Shown here: positions 1-7,332 of the stretch, in pieces | Layout: the number at the start of each line of letters is the position of its first letter | How positions within the stretch are numbered: position 1 is the first letter of the stretch | Assembly (NCBI GenBank): GCA_026387845.1 | Contig: JAPLKX010000594.1 | Coordinates: 1 to 11,349 of the forward strand | Source of the DNA: Candidatus Hydrogenedentota bacterium | Lineage (GTDB): Bacteria > Hydrogenedentota > Hydrogenedentia > Hydrogenedentales > SLHB01 | Direction of reading: 5' to 3' | Length of the DNA: 11,349 nucleotides | Notes under the pieces: generated by a model | What the model saw: only the letters and a program-made list of their open reading frames with translations | Databases searched by the model: none | Told to the model about the DNA's origin: nothing | Program-made: the position numbers and the translations under genes

Positions 1-1861
1 AGGCCGGGGCGTCGTTGATGCCGTCGCCCATGAACCCCAACACGTGGCCCTTACTCTGGAGCGCACGGATGATGTGTTCCTTGTGAGCCGGGGCCAGCCT
101 GGCAAAGACGCTGGCCGCACTGGCGGCTTCGGCCAGTTCCGTCTCGTTCATCGTCTCGATTTGAGAGCCGAGCAAGAGATGCTCTACCGGCATGCCCACT
201 TCCTTACAGATGTAGGCGGTGACGATCTCATTATCGCCGGTCAGGACCTTGACGTCCACGTTCAAGCTGTAAAGCCGCTTCAACGCCTCTGTAGCGGTGT
301 CCTTTGGCGGGTCGAGGAAGGCCATGAAACCCAGCAGGATCAGGTCCGACTCATCCTTGACCGCGTAAACAGGCTCATCTGAGGAGCCCGGCATTTGCTT
401 ATAGGCCAGAGCGATCACCCGGAAGCCCTGACCGTTCAGACCGTCCGCCAACTGTCGGCGTTTGGCGTCGTGCTCGGGCAGAACTTCGATGACTTCCCCT
501 TTGACTTCCACCCGGGTACACAGGCTCATCACTTCATCCACCGCGCCCTTGCAGATCAGCGTGTTCAACCCGGTTTCATCTTCCACCACCACCGACTCGT
601 CGATCTTGCGGTACTTCTCCTTCGCTTTCAGGCGTTCTTCCAGTTCCTCATGGTTAAGGATCGCTTCGTCGAGCAGGTTCTTCAACCCGGTATGGTGGTA
701 ACTGTTCAGGTAGCCGTAATGCAGCACCTTCTCGCTGGGATCGCCGTACACGTCCAGATGCTTTTCGAGCACGATCTTGCCCTGGGTGAGGGTGCCGGTC
801 TTGTCGGTGCACAGCACGTCCATCGCCCCGAAGTTCTGGATGGAGTTCAGGCGTTTGACGATCACCTTCATGCGGGCCATTGCCAGGGCGCCCTTGGACA
901 GATTGACGGTCACGATCATGGGCAGCATCTCGGGGGTCAGCCCGACGGCCACGGCCATGGCAAACAGGAAAGCCTCGAGCCAGTTGTGCTTGCTCAATCC
1001 ATTGATGAGGAACACAGCAGGAACCATCACGGCGATGAAGCAGATCATCAGCCAGGTGAACTTGTTGATGCCCTTGTCGAAGCTGGTTAGGGCGCGCTGC
1101 CCGACGATACTGGCGGCCAGCGATCCAAAGTAGGTCTGCGCCCCGGTATGGAGGACCACTGCCGTCGCGGATCCGCTCTCTACGCTGGAGCCCAGGAAGC
1201 AGATGTTGGGAAGTTCCAGTGGATTTTGAACGTCTGGCGACGCCTGAACGGCTTTCTTCTCCACCGGCAGCGCTTCGCCGGTAAGAGCCGCCTGATTCAG
1301 GAACAAGTCTTTGGCGGAAAGCACCCGTACATCAGCCGGCACCATATCGCCGGCTGCAAGCCGGATGATATCGCCAGGCACCAACATTTTGAGCGATACT
1401 TCTTCTTCCTTACCGCCTCGCACCAACGTCGCCGTGTTGCTGACCATCGCTTGGAGCTTCTCGGCCGCGTTATCGGCACGCATCTCCTGGAAGAAACGCA
1501 ACACCACGCCCAGAACCACCATCGCGAAAATGACCACCATCGCCCGCAGGTCACCGGTTAGAAAGGAAAGCACGCCCAGCGCCACGAGCAGGAGGACCAG
1601 CGGATTCTTGATGTTGCCCAAGAGGCGCATCAGGGCCGATTGACGCTTCTCCTGGGCAATCTCGTTCATCCCGAACCGCTTCAAGCGAGATTCGGCTTCC
1701 GCCTCGCTCAGGCCGCTGAGTTGCGATCCAAGCTCCTTCAGGACAGCGTCGGTATCGGTACGCGCCTTCTCCAATAGTTGAATGGAATAATGCGCCCCGT
1801 TTGCGCCGGGGAGCTTACTTGGGCGCTGAGACGCGTCCGGGCCCTTCTTTGAAATCCCCAT
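1..1861 (-). CDS. mgtA: P-type Mg2+-transporting ATPase (MgtA-like), 3' end outside the window, with an internal deletion
   Basis: This is an inner-membrane P3B-type ATPase expected to import Mg2+ using ATP. The 620 residues seen cover the N-terminal tail, M1-M4, the actuator domain and most of the P and N domains; M5-M10 lie beyond base 1. Visible motifs are TGEA (about 194-197, actuator), the M4 stretch VGLTPEMLPMIV, the phosphorylation motif DKTGT with Asp353, KGA with Lys438 (ATP site), LTGD (about 539) and GDGIND (612-617). The text from RLNSIQNFGAMD through DKTGTLTQ matches MgtA closely. The ATG at 1861 is chosen because the ATG four bases upstream hits a stop after 16 codons; a GGAAG lies just before it. 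Oddity: after KIDE (419-422) the protein goes straight to SVVVE, missing about ten residues (IPFDFxRRRM in relatives) that include the adenine-binding Phe and Arg. The frame is kept. The family call is secure; activity is doubtful. Confidence 0.93.
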   Translation of the reverse strand, partial: MGISKKGPDASQRPSKLPGANGAHYSIQLLEKARTDTDAVLKELGSQLSGLSEAEAESRLKRFGMNEIAQEKRQSALMRLLGNIKNPLVLLLVALGVLSFLTGDLRAMVVIFAMVVLGVVLRFFQEMRADNAAEKLQAMVSNTATLVRGGKEEEVSLKMLVPGDIIRLAAGDMVPADVRVLSAKDLFLNQAALTGEALPVEKKAVQASPDVQNPLELPNICFLGSSVESGSATAVVLHTGAQTYFGSLAASIVGQRALTSFDKGINKFTWLMICFIAVMVPAVFLINGLSKHNWLEAFLFAMAVAVGLTPEMLPMIVTVNLSKGALAMARMKVIVKRLNSIQNFGAMDVLCTDKTGTLTQGKIVLEKHLDVYGDPSEKVLHYGYLNSYHHTGLKNLLDEAILNHEELEERLKAKEKYRKIDESVVVEDETGLNTLICKGAVDEVMSLCTRVEVKGEVIEVLPEHDAKRRQLADGLNGQGFRVIALAYKQMPGSSDEPVYAVKDESDLILLGFMAFLDPPKDTATEALKRLYSLNVDVKVLTGDNEIVTAYICKEVGMPVEHLLLGSQIETMNETELAEAASAASVFARLAPAHKEHIIRALQSKGHVLGFMGDGINDAPA

Positions 1862-2050
1862 TCATGCTTCCGCTGTGTGCTGGATCTGGCGGGTGCGGTA
1901 ATCTAGGCTGCGGCACCCGATCCTGATGATGGCGTCATTTGACCAGAATCCGTTCTCGGACTTCAACCTGAAAGGGTGGCCGGACAGATTCACCTCAATT
2001 CATTTTTCCTGCGGCCCTTTCATGGCGATCGTCTATGGATGCCTTTTTCA

Positions 2051-2107
2051 CCGGGGCGTTGCCCCGGCCTTCTGATGGGTCGTCCGGTCCGAATCGGAAT
2101 TCGGACC
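2051..2107. repeat. Two adjacent perfect inverted repeats
   Basis: The first hairpin has 7-bp arms at 2051-2057 and 2061-2067 (CCGGGGC / GCCCCGG, 3-nt loop). The second has 9-bp arms at 2086-2094 and 2099-2107 (GGTCCGAAT / ATTCGGACC, 4-nt loop). They lie just beyond the stop of the minus-strand permease fragment, so they could end its transcript, but neither is followed by a clear T run on either strand. The rest of 1866-2149 shows no gene, no convincing promoter and no recognisable RNA. Confidence 0.5.
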
Positions 2108-2149
2108 TACATTGTCTGCAGCAGTGAAGGGCAGCGTCCCCATATTTCC

Positions 2150-2524
2150 CTATGCTTTCAGCGCGCCGCTGGTGATGCCTTTCATGAACATTCGGGTGAA
2201 CATGAGAAAGACGATCCCGAGGGGGATGGTCGAGATGGTGAATCCTGCGAGCATCTGGCCGTACATGCCCAGCACCCGGCCCTGGTAGCGGAGCATTCCG
2301 ACGGTCAACACCATCACTTCCTCGCTCGACGTCGTCACCAGCGGCCAGAGAAAGCTGTTCCACACGCCGAGCGCGCTTCCGATGGCTACGACCCCCAGCG
2401 CGGGTTTTGCCAGCGGTACGCCGATGTGCCACAACTGCCGCAGCAGGCCCGCACCCCGGCCGCATCCGGCCAAAGCGAAGACGAGCGCCGCTGCTACCAT
2501 CAGGAACAGCCGCAAGTTAACCAT
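2150..2524 (-). pseudogene. 5'-truncated, chimeric fragment of a sugar ABC transporter permease (MalG-like C-terminus)
   Basis: The last ~95 residues of this 124-residue frame read as the C-terminal end of a CUT1-type sugar permease: the second half of the EAA loop (LLRQLWHIGVPLAKPAL), then VWNSFLWPLVTTS, and a final helix ending in FMKGITSGALKA, all typical of MalG/LacG-type proteins. Such permeases normally have about 270-300 residues and six helices, so roughly the first two thirds is missing. The first ~25 residues (MVNLRLFLMVAAALVFALAG) look like the start of an unrelated small membrane protein or signal peptide, fused in frame to the permease tail. No clear ribosome binding site precedes the ATG, and no partner permease, binding protein or ATPase gene is nearby. 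It is best read as a deletion or rearrangement remnant; a short expressed protein cannot be excluded. Confidence 0.7.
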
Positions 2525-2620
2525 TAACTGCTACTCGTGCGGAATCGTCACAAACTCCACCAAGCGCCTTACACGACTCGGCCCTTGTGTGTCGATACAA
2601 TGCCGCCGCTTCGGCGCCGC

Positions 2621-3469
2621 TTATGGCGCCTCTTCCCGGCGAAACCGCTCGACCAGCTTGTCGCCCTCTTTACTCATGCTTTCTCCCCACATCTTGATGC
2701 CGGCGAGGGTTTGCTCGTTCATATCAGGGGTGTACTTGCTCAGTGAGGGTTCGAACTGGCTGACGTGGCTGGCGGCCGCTTTGAGTTTCTGCTCCCACAC
2801 CGGGGTGATGTCCACGGTGTAGTTGGGCTCGCGCGTGTCATAGTAGTAGGCGACCGGCACCTGGTAGGGTTTCAGCCCCTCGACGAGCAGGTGCTGTTCA
2901 TAATAGAGGTGCCATTCGGCCCCAATAAACGCATCATGGCTCACCTTGGCGGCCTGGCGATGGTCCGTCTTGTGCCACTGATCGAACTTGGCGCCCGGAT
3001 CCAGCGTAAACACGGCATCAGGCCGGTAAATCTTGATCTGCCTGGCCGCCTCGCCGCGAAGCCGCTGCGGGTCCGCGTACTCCAGATCGCCGTCGCAGTA
3101 ACCCAGCCATACGATGTTCTCTTTGGGAATCCCCAGCGCGGCGCACGCCGCCTCTTCCTCCGTTTTCCGGATCCGCGCCAGCCGCTCGCTCGTCATCTCC
3201 AGGTCTTTCGACCCCGCGTCGTCGTTGGTATATATAACGATGACGACCTTGTTGCCGTTTTTGGCCAGGATCGCCATGATGCCCCCGCAACTGAACGTAT
3301 CATCGTCCGGATGCGGCGCAAACACCATCACCGTTTTCCCTGTCCAGTTCTCGACCCGGTCCGCCGCTGCCACCGGCTCCGGCGTCCCCGCCGCTTCTTT
3401 CTCCGCCGCGACTGCCGACAAACCCAGCAGCAACCCCGCAACGACCAACCCCGCTGTCAGTGCTTTCAT
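2621..3469 (-). CDS. Exported PIG-L/LmbE family deacetylase
   Basis: This 282-residue protein is predicted to be a zinc-dependent deacetylase of the PIG-L (LmbE-like) family, which removes N-acetyl groups from sugar amides. The N-terminus (MKALTAGLVVAGLLLGLSAVAA) is a clean signal peptide, so it should act outside the cytoplasm, unlike the classical cytosolic MshB and BshB enzymes. Catalytic and metal motifs are present: APHPDDD with His53, Asp55 and Asp56, and HKTDHRQAA with His166, Asp169 and His170. The length is normal for the family and both ends look intact. The start at 3469 has a strong GGAGG about eight bases upstream. The stop is 96 bp before the permease remnant on the same strand, and the membrane protein gene lies 84 bp upstream, so a shared transcript is possible. 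The substrate cannot be deduced. Confidence 0.92.
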   Translation of the reverse strand: MKALTAGLVVAGLLLGLSAVAAEKEAAGTPEPVAAADRVENWTGKTVMVFAPHPDDDTFSCGGIMAILAKNGNKVVIVIYTNDDAGSKDLEMTSERLARIRKTEEEAACAALGIPKENIVWLGYCDGDLEYADPQRLRGEAARQIKIYRPDAVFTLDPGAKFDQWHKTDHRQAAKVSHDAFIGAEWHLYYEQHLLVEGLKPYQVPVAYYYDTREPNYTVDITPVWEQKLKAAASHVSQFEPSLSKYTPDMNEQTLAGIKMWGESMSKEGDKLVERFRREEAP

Positions 3470-3553
3470 GCCTGGCCCTCCTCGTTTTCACGTCCTGCGT
3501 GTGTTAGAAACCAGGCCTATTAAGGCACACGGCGCGCGGCCAGTCAAATGCCA

Positions 3554-4117
3554 TTACATCAACGGCGGCAGGCCACGGTGCAGCACAATGGCCATCGCCA
3601 CATAATGAACCAGCGCCTGAACAAGCACCAGCACCAGCGTGTTCACCCCATACATCATCGAACGGCTGAAATACATTCGCCCCCGCTCATTGATTTCGGC
3701 GTTCTTCTCGCTCGCGTCCAGCAGCGACGGCAGGAACCGCCCCGTCAAGTCTTCATCCGATGCCGCGTTTTCCCGAACCAACCTGTACTGCGACCGCACC
3801 TTTTGCCATTCCTCGCTCGAAACCAGCGACACATGCCGCGGCTGCCCAGACGCCGCTCGAAGGTGAAACAACGCCAATAACAGGCTCAAAAACGCCAGTA
3901 CCAGCGGCAGGTTGTACAACGCAAGCAGCCAACGGTTGCCCCCGGACAGCCCCAGGCCCGTACCCAGGTAGTTCCAACCGGCTACACCGACAAGACCCGT
4001 CAGCGCCGACAACGACAACAGCATCAGCACGTTCCTGGCCTGGGTACCCCGCATCTGCTCCAACTGCACCCGGTAAGTATCGTGGGCGAAATCAAACAAC
4101 AAGTTGCCCGTATCCAT
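3554..4117 (-). CDS. Small integral membrane protein, unknown function
   Basis: This 187-residue protein is not recognised. The start at 4117 (MDTGNLLFDF) is preferred over a possible ATG 51 bases upstream because AAAGGAG sits at proper spacing before it and the longer form adds a Cys/Arg-rich, unlikely tail. Visible architecture: a charged N-terminus (1-27), a helical hairpin of two hydrophobic segments (about 28-50 and 63-86), a charged, probably cytoplasmic alpha-helical stretch (about 90-150, rich in Glu, Arg and Lys), and a third membrane helix (about 153-178) near the end. There is no signal peptide, no Cys or His cluster and no enzyme motif. It precedes the PIG-L gene on the same strand by 84 bp and may be co-transcribed. 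Coding is supported by length, the ribosome binding site and the coherent membrane topology. Confidence 0.75.
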   Translation of the reverse strand: MDTGNLLFDFAHDTYRVQLEQMRGTQARNVLMLLSLSALTGLVGVAGWNYLGTGLGLSGGNRWLLALYNLPLVLAFLSLLLALFHLRAASGQPRHVSLVSSEEWQKVRSQYRLVRENAASDEDLTGRFLPSLLDASEKNAEINERGRMYFSRSMMYGVNTLVLVLVQALVHYVAMAIVLHRGLPPLM

Positions 4118-4129
4118 CCGTGCTCCTTT

Positions 4130-4142
4130 GGCGCTTTGCGCC
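4130..4142. repeat. 13-bp perfect hairpin in the leader of the membrane protein gene
   Basis: GGCGC and GCGCC flank a 3-nt TTT loop, immediately before the Shine-Dalgarno of the minus-strand gene starting at 4117. It could shape the mRNA leader or serve as an operator; it is too short to assign. Confidence 0.35.
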
Positions 4143-4176
4143 CGTAGACAAAAACATTTCCGGCACACTCCACACT

Positions 4177-4182
4177 CTTATA
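4177..4182 (-). promoter_or_regulatory. Possible -10 box for the 4117 gene
   Basis: On the minus strand this reads TATAAG, five of six matches to the sigma-70 -10 consensus, about 60 bases before the start codon. The position 17 bases further upstream (TTTCCC) is a poor -35 box, so the call is tentative. Confidence 0.25.
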
Positions 4183-4492
4183 GACACAGCTTAGGAAACG
4201 GGAAATTCTCTCCCGGCTCTTTTGGAAGCAAGTTCTGCCGGAACCGGACCCCTTAGGGTTTTGTAAGCAAGATTACATGTTGACCGCCACACGAGCCCCC
4301 AACAATTCACTTAAAACCCGATTCGGCCCCGTTGCACAACGGCCGTCGTGTCTGCTAATTCTGATCTACAACTGCCCTAAACTTGCAAAATCGGTTGTGG
4401 CTACACCATTCAGATTGCAAGGTTTACCGGGAGACAGCCCCAGCGGCCTTCTTGTCAATAGATAACCCCTACGCATTTCCCAAAACATCCCA

Positions 4493-4532
4493 TTGCCTTT
4501 TCCTAATTGATATGCTAACCTGTTTATATAAC
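4493..4532 (+). promoter_or_regulatory. AT-rich candidate promoter region upstream of the first PqaA-type gene
   Basis: The gap 4118-4700 (583 bp) holds no credible gene. Its most promoter-like part is here: TTGCCT (4493-4498), TTGATA (4507-4512) and TATAAC (4527-4532) are individually good boxes, but no pair has ideal spacing (TTGATA to TATAAC is 14 bp). The local AT content is well above the surroundings. About 170 bases separate it from the ATG at 4701, leaving room for a long leader with a GC-rich stretch near 4600-4625. Confidence 0.25.
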
Positions 4533-4700
4533 TCTGCTGGATGTGCGTGCTATGGGGCCACACATTTACGGTTGACCCGGGGTTTCAGATTCAGAAGGAG
4601 GGCCCGCCGGGGCGCGCAACGCCCTATCTCTTGTAGTACTGAAGTGCTTATGTTCAACAACTAAAACAGAAACGAACTGAGGACTTGAGGAGAAAAAGAG

Positions 4701-6527
4701 ATGAAACGATTAGGCATGTTGTTGTTGGTGGCCGTGTTGCTGACGGGTTTCAGCGCGACGGCAGCGACCGTGAAGTTGACGATGATGGCCGTTGGTGGTC
4801 AAGGGACGACGAATCCGGCATCGCCGGGCGTTTACAACTACACCAAGAACACGAACGCTGTAGTCACGGCGTATCCGGCAGGCGGTTGGGCGTTCGTGAA
4901 CTGGACCGGTTCGGTTACAAGCACAAACAATCCGCTCACGATCAAGATGAACAATAACAAGACGCTGACGGCGCACTTCACGCAGACGGTGCCGACGTAC
5001 ACGTTGACGACGTCGGTGGTCGGGCGTGGTACGGTGACGCCGGCCGGGACGACGCAGTACCAATCGGGAACGGTGGTACCTATCTCGGCGACGCCGGCGG
5101 ACCAGTTCAGCCAGTTTGATCACTGGGAGGGATCGCTGAGCGGGTCAACGAACCCCACGACGATCACGATGAACTCCAACAAGTCGGTAACGGGCGTGTT
5201 TATCGAGCTTCCGAACCCGCACATGGCGCTGGAGAATTATGTCAACGCGCCCGACCCGAACTATGCGTGGAACCAGTACGCGACCGAGACGGCGATGTTC
5301 TATACCAACTACTTCATCGACATGACGTCGCAACAGTGGCGGACCGCCGAGGAAGTGGACCGCCCGATCTGGCAGCACTATCTGATCCTGACGAAGGGCT
5401 GGTTCGTAGGCAACACGTGCATCATCCTGATCGATGGCGGGAGCAATGGCGGCACGCCGCCGACGACTGGCGACCCCGCGATTGGTCAGGCGTCGTTTGC
5501 ATACGGGTTCCCGGTTGCCGATCTGAAGCAGGTCCCGAACGAGCCATTGATGTTCGCGGACGAGCCCGGGGTGTACCGGAGCGAAGACGACATCCTGGCG
5601 TACAGCTTCGACAAGTACATCGTGACCGGGGATGAGACGTGGAACGGTCACCTGCCCATGGCGAAAGCGTCAGTCCGCGGCATGGACACGGTCCAGGCGC
5701 ATTCGTCGAGCATTGTGGACTTCCTGGTGGTCGGCGCATCGAAGCGTGGTTGGACGACATGGCTGGTGGCGGCGCTGGATGACCCGCGCATTATCGGCTA
5801 CGTCCCGATCGTGATCCCCATCCTGAACATAGAACTGCAGATGGACCACCACTGGGAGTCCTATGGGTTCTATTCGTCGGCTGTCCAGCCGTATGCGGAT
5901 TTCGATCTGTTCTGCCGGCTTAAGACGGAGCCGGGGGCTGAGGATTGGCTGCTGATCGAAGACCCGTACACCTACCTTGGCACGTCTTCGACCATTGCGA
6001 ACAAGCCCAAGCTGCTCATCAACGCCAGCGGCGACCAGTTCTTCATGCCGGATTCGCTCCAGTACTACTGGAACGACATCCCGGGGCCGGGCACGAAGCA
6101 CGTCCGCATCATCCCCAATGCCAGCCACGGCATGGAAGAAGGGGATTCGTTTAACCAAGCGCTGTATACGGCCCTGGCTTGGGGGACCAAGGTAGACGAC
6201 GGTGCGGCGCAGCCCGTCTACAACTGGACGGTCGACGCCAACGGCATCACCGTCACCTGTGGCAGCACCCCGAGCGGCGGCGCTGTGATGTGGCAGGCGA
6301 CGAATCCGACGGCGCGGGATTTCCGCGTAGAAACCATCGGCACGGTGTGGACAAGCTCCGCGCTGATCAACCAGGGCAACAACACGTATGTGGGTTATTG
6401 CCCGCCGCCGGCCGAGGGCTGGACGGCGTATTTTGTCCAGGTCGATTTCGGTAACGACGAGAAGTACACGTCCGAGATCGTGATTACGCCTGATATCCTG
6501 CCGTTTGCAGGCACCCACTGCTTGTAA
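4701..6527 (+). CDS. Secreted PqaA-family alpha/beta hydrolase with two InlB-like repeats
   Basis: This 608-residue protein belongs to the PhoPQ-activated pathogenicity-related (PqaA) family, predicted alpha/beta hydrolases of uncertain substrate. Layout: signal peptide (1-21, MKRLGMLLLVAVLLTGFSATA), two divergent InlB B-type beta repeats (about 24-93 and 100-167, each ending in the HF/VF strand and carrying NWTGS or HWEGS), then the hydrolase (about 175-500) and a C-terminal beta domain (about 505-608). The likely triad is Ser347 in GASKRGW, Asp445 in SGDQFF and His476 in NASHGM; QWRTAEEVDRPIWQHY and DGGSNGGTPP are further family motifs. The start has GAGGAG ten bases before the ATG. The protein is expected outside the cytoplasm, with the repeats perhaps acting as spacers or binding modules. 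A paralogue starts at 7333, and a terminator follows at 6551. Catalysis is inferred from motifs. Confidence 0.93.
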   Translation: MKRLGMLLLVAVLLTGFSATAATVKLTMMAVGGQGTTNPASPGVYNYTKNTNAVVTAYPAGGWAFVNWTGSVTSTNNPLTIKMNNNKTLTAHFTQTVPTYTLTTSVVGRGTVTPAGTTQYQSGTVVPISATPADQFSQFDHWEGSLSGSTNPTTITMNSNKSVTGVFIELPNPHMALENYVNAPDPNYAWNQYATETAMFYTNYFIDMTSQQWRTAEEVDRPIWQHYLILTKGWFVGNTCIILIDGGSNGGTPPTTGDPAIGQASFAYGFPVADLKQVPNEPLMFADEPGVYRSEDDILAYSFDKYIVTGDETWNGHLPMAKASVRGMDTVQAHSSSIVDFLVVGASKRGWTTWLVAALDDPRIIGYVPIVIPILNIELQMDHHWESYGFYSSAVQPYADFDLFCRLKTEPGAEDWLLIEDPYTYLGTSSTIANKPKLLINASGDQFFMPDSLQYYWNDIPGPGTKHVRIIPNASHGMEEGDSFNQALYTALAWGTKVDDGAAQPVYNWTVDANGITVTCGSTPSGGAVMWQATNPTARDFRVETIGTVWTSSALINQGNNTYVGYCPPPAEGWTAYFVQVDFGNDEKYTSEIVITPDILPFAGTHCL

Positions 6528-6550
6528 TCGCTGGCTTCGGACTGTTTTAC

Positions 6551-6597
6551 GGCCGGTTTTGCCGCACCTCAGGTGCGGCGAAACCGGCCTCTCTTTG
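6551..6597 (+). terminator. Strong hairpin terminator after the first PqaA-type gene
   Basis: Bases 6551-6589 form a long hairpin (GGCCGGTTT ... AAACCGGCC outside, GCCGCACCT ... AGGTGCGGC inside) with only one G-U wobble in about 18 pairs. TCTCTTT follows. It lies 24 bases after the stop codon at 6527. Confidence 0.8.
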
Positions 6598-6660
6598 CCA
6601 GCCCAAACCCAGGCCACACGTGTATGATGTAACCACACTGACACGTAAAAAAGAGGCTAA

Positions 6661-6738
6661 TTACGTCCCCCTTTTGCGGTAGCATGCGGCGTAGCCCGCG
6701 ATATCCCGAATGCGCTCAATATCCCAAATAGAAGTCCA
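6661..6738 (-). other. Possible tail of a degenerate mobile-element ORF
   Basis: On the minus strand the stop TAA at 6661-6663 ends a frame reading WDIERIRDIAGYAACYRKRGT. This could be the C-terminal end of a transposase-like gene (for example of the REP-associated tyrosine transposase kind), but it is too short to identify. Its upstream end runs into antisense of the third hydrolase remnant at about 6731. Beside the stop, ACGTAA (6643-6648) and TTACGT (6661-6666) form a small inverted repeat, and ACACGTGT occurs at 6616-6623. Treat it as a hypothesis only. Confidence 0.25.
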
Positions 6739-6826
6739 AGTCGATTTCGGAAACGACCACAAATACACCCCCGAAATCGTCGTCACCCCTGATACGCTGC
6801 CGTTTGAAGGCACGCACTGCCTCTAA
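6731..6826 (+). pseudogene. 3' remnant of a third PqaA-family hydrolase gene
   Basis: This stretch encodes the extreme C-terminus of a PqaA-type protein like its two neighbours: VQVDFGNDHKYT, then PEIVVTPDTLPFEGTHCL and a TAA stop. By eye 25 of 30 residues equal the end of the gene at 4701-6527 and 22 of 30 equal the end of 7333-8931. Everything upstream is missing: homology stops at about 6731-6734, and the preceding in-frame sequence (from an ATG at 6710, MRSISQI) is unrelated. Synonymous positions differ from both neighbours, so it is an old separate copy rather than a recent duplication of either. It keeps its own terminator at 6851. No ribosome binding site is evident; a 38-residue peptide from 6710 is unlikely to be functional. 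Confidence 0.85.
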
Positions 6827-6850
6827 TCGGCTAAGTTAAGTTACGCTAGT

Positions 6851-6882
6851 CCCCGCGGCCCTTACGAGGGCCGCGGGGTTTT
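6851..6882 (+). terminator. Perfect 12-bp hairpin terminator after the hydrolase remnant
   Basis: CCCCGCGGCCCT (6851-6862) pairs perfectly with AGGGCCGCGGGG (6867-6878) around a TACG loop and is followed by TTTTA. It lies 24 bases after the remnant's stop codon, as expected if the remnant was once a complete gene. Confidence 0.85.
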
Positions 6883-7332
6883 AGGTTTAGTTCGTGAGTG
6901 GGCCATAATCCCCACTTTGACAAGGCGTCAATGTAAGCGGGGGCACGTTTTCTAAATCTCCTTACCAACCTCGATATGGCAGCGTTTTTCCCTTCTTAAT
7001 TGATCACTGCGCCTTCCTTTTACCTGGCTAACACGCGTCTTTCCAACGAGTTACCTGGCACTTCTCCATCCTGTTTGAGAACCTTGCCAAAAAGTTTCTT
7101 TCATGATAGGGTAACAGGTGTGCTACACACACTGCCGCTGGTATACGGCGTTTCTGGGGAAATAAGGCCGCAGCGGCGGTTACCGAAAGTGTCACCCGAA
7201 GTCACGCTGTGAACTGCTGCCCGCTGGTACTTTGTGGAAGGGAGGTGATCGGGGAAGGCAACTCCGCAGTCCGGAACGTCGCAGGGATGGGCAACAGGAG
7301 AAGAACAACTAAGACAAAGAGGAGAAATCGAG
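6883..7332. other. Non-coding leader region of the second PqaA-type gene
   Basis: This 450-bp stretch has no credible gene. It contains a TTGACA (near 6917) without a partner -10 box at good spacing. Close to the gene, ACAACTAAGACAAAGAGGAG resembles the ACAACTAAAACAGAA found before the first paralogue at 4701, so the last ~30 bases of the two leaders seem related. A purine-rich stretch at 7240-7310 could be structured, but no known riboswitch was recognised. Confidence 0.4.

Noticed and set aside
395..1090. A 231-residue plus-strand open frame with many His residues
   Set aside because: It is antisense to the MgtA gene, whose motifs are unmistakable; the His richness comes from the complementary codons.
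2765..3523. A 252-residue plus-strand open frame
   Set aside because: It is antisense to the PIG-L deacetylase, which has a signal peptide, metal motifs and a good ribosome binding site.
4277..4664. Short open frames in the gap before the first hydrolase gene
   Set aside because: They overlap on both strands, lack ribosome binding sites and have no recognisable content.
5670..6644. A 324-residue minus-strand open frame over the first hydrolase gene
   Set aside because: It is a shadow of the plus-strand gene and starts within sequence beyond the terminator hairpin; no recognisable protein.
7240..7310. Possible riboswitch in the leader of the second hydrolase gene
   Set aside because: The purine-rich stretch with GGCAACTCCGC superficially recalls regulatory RNA, but no known consensus or full set of pairing stems could be matched.
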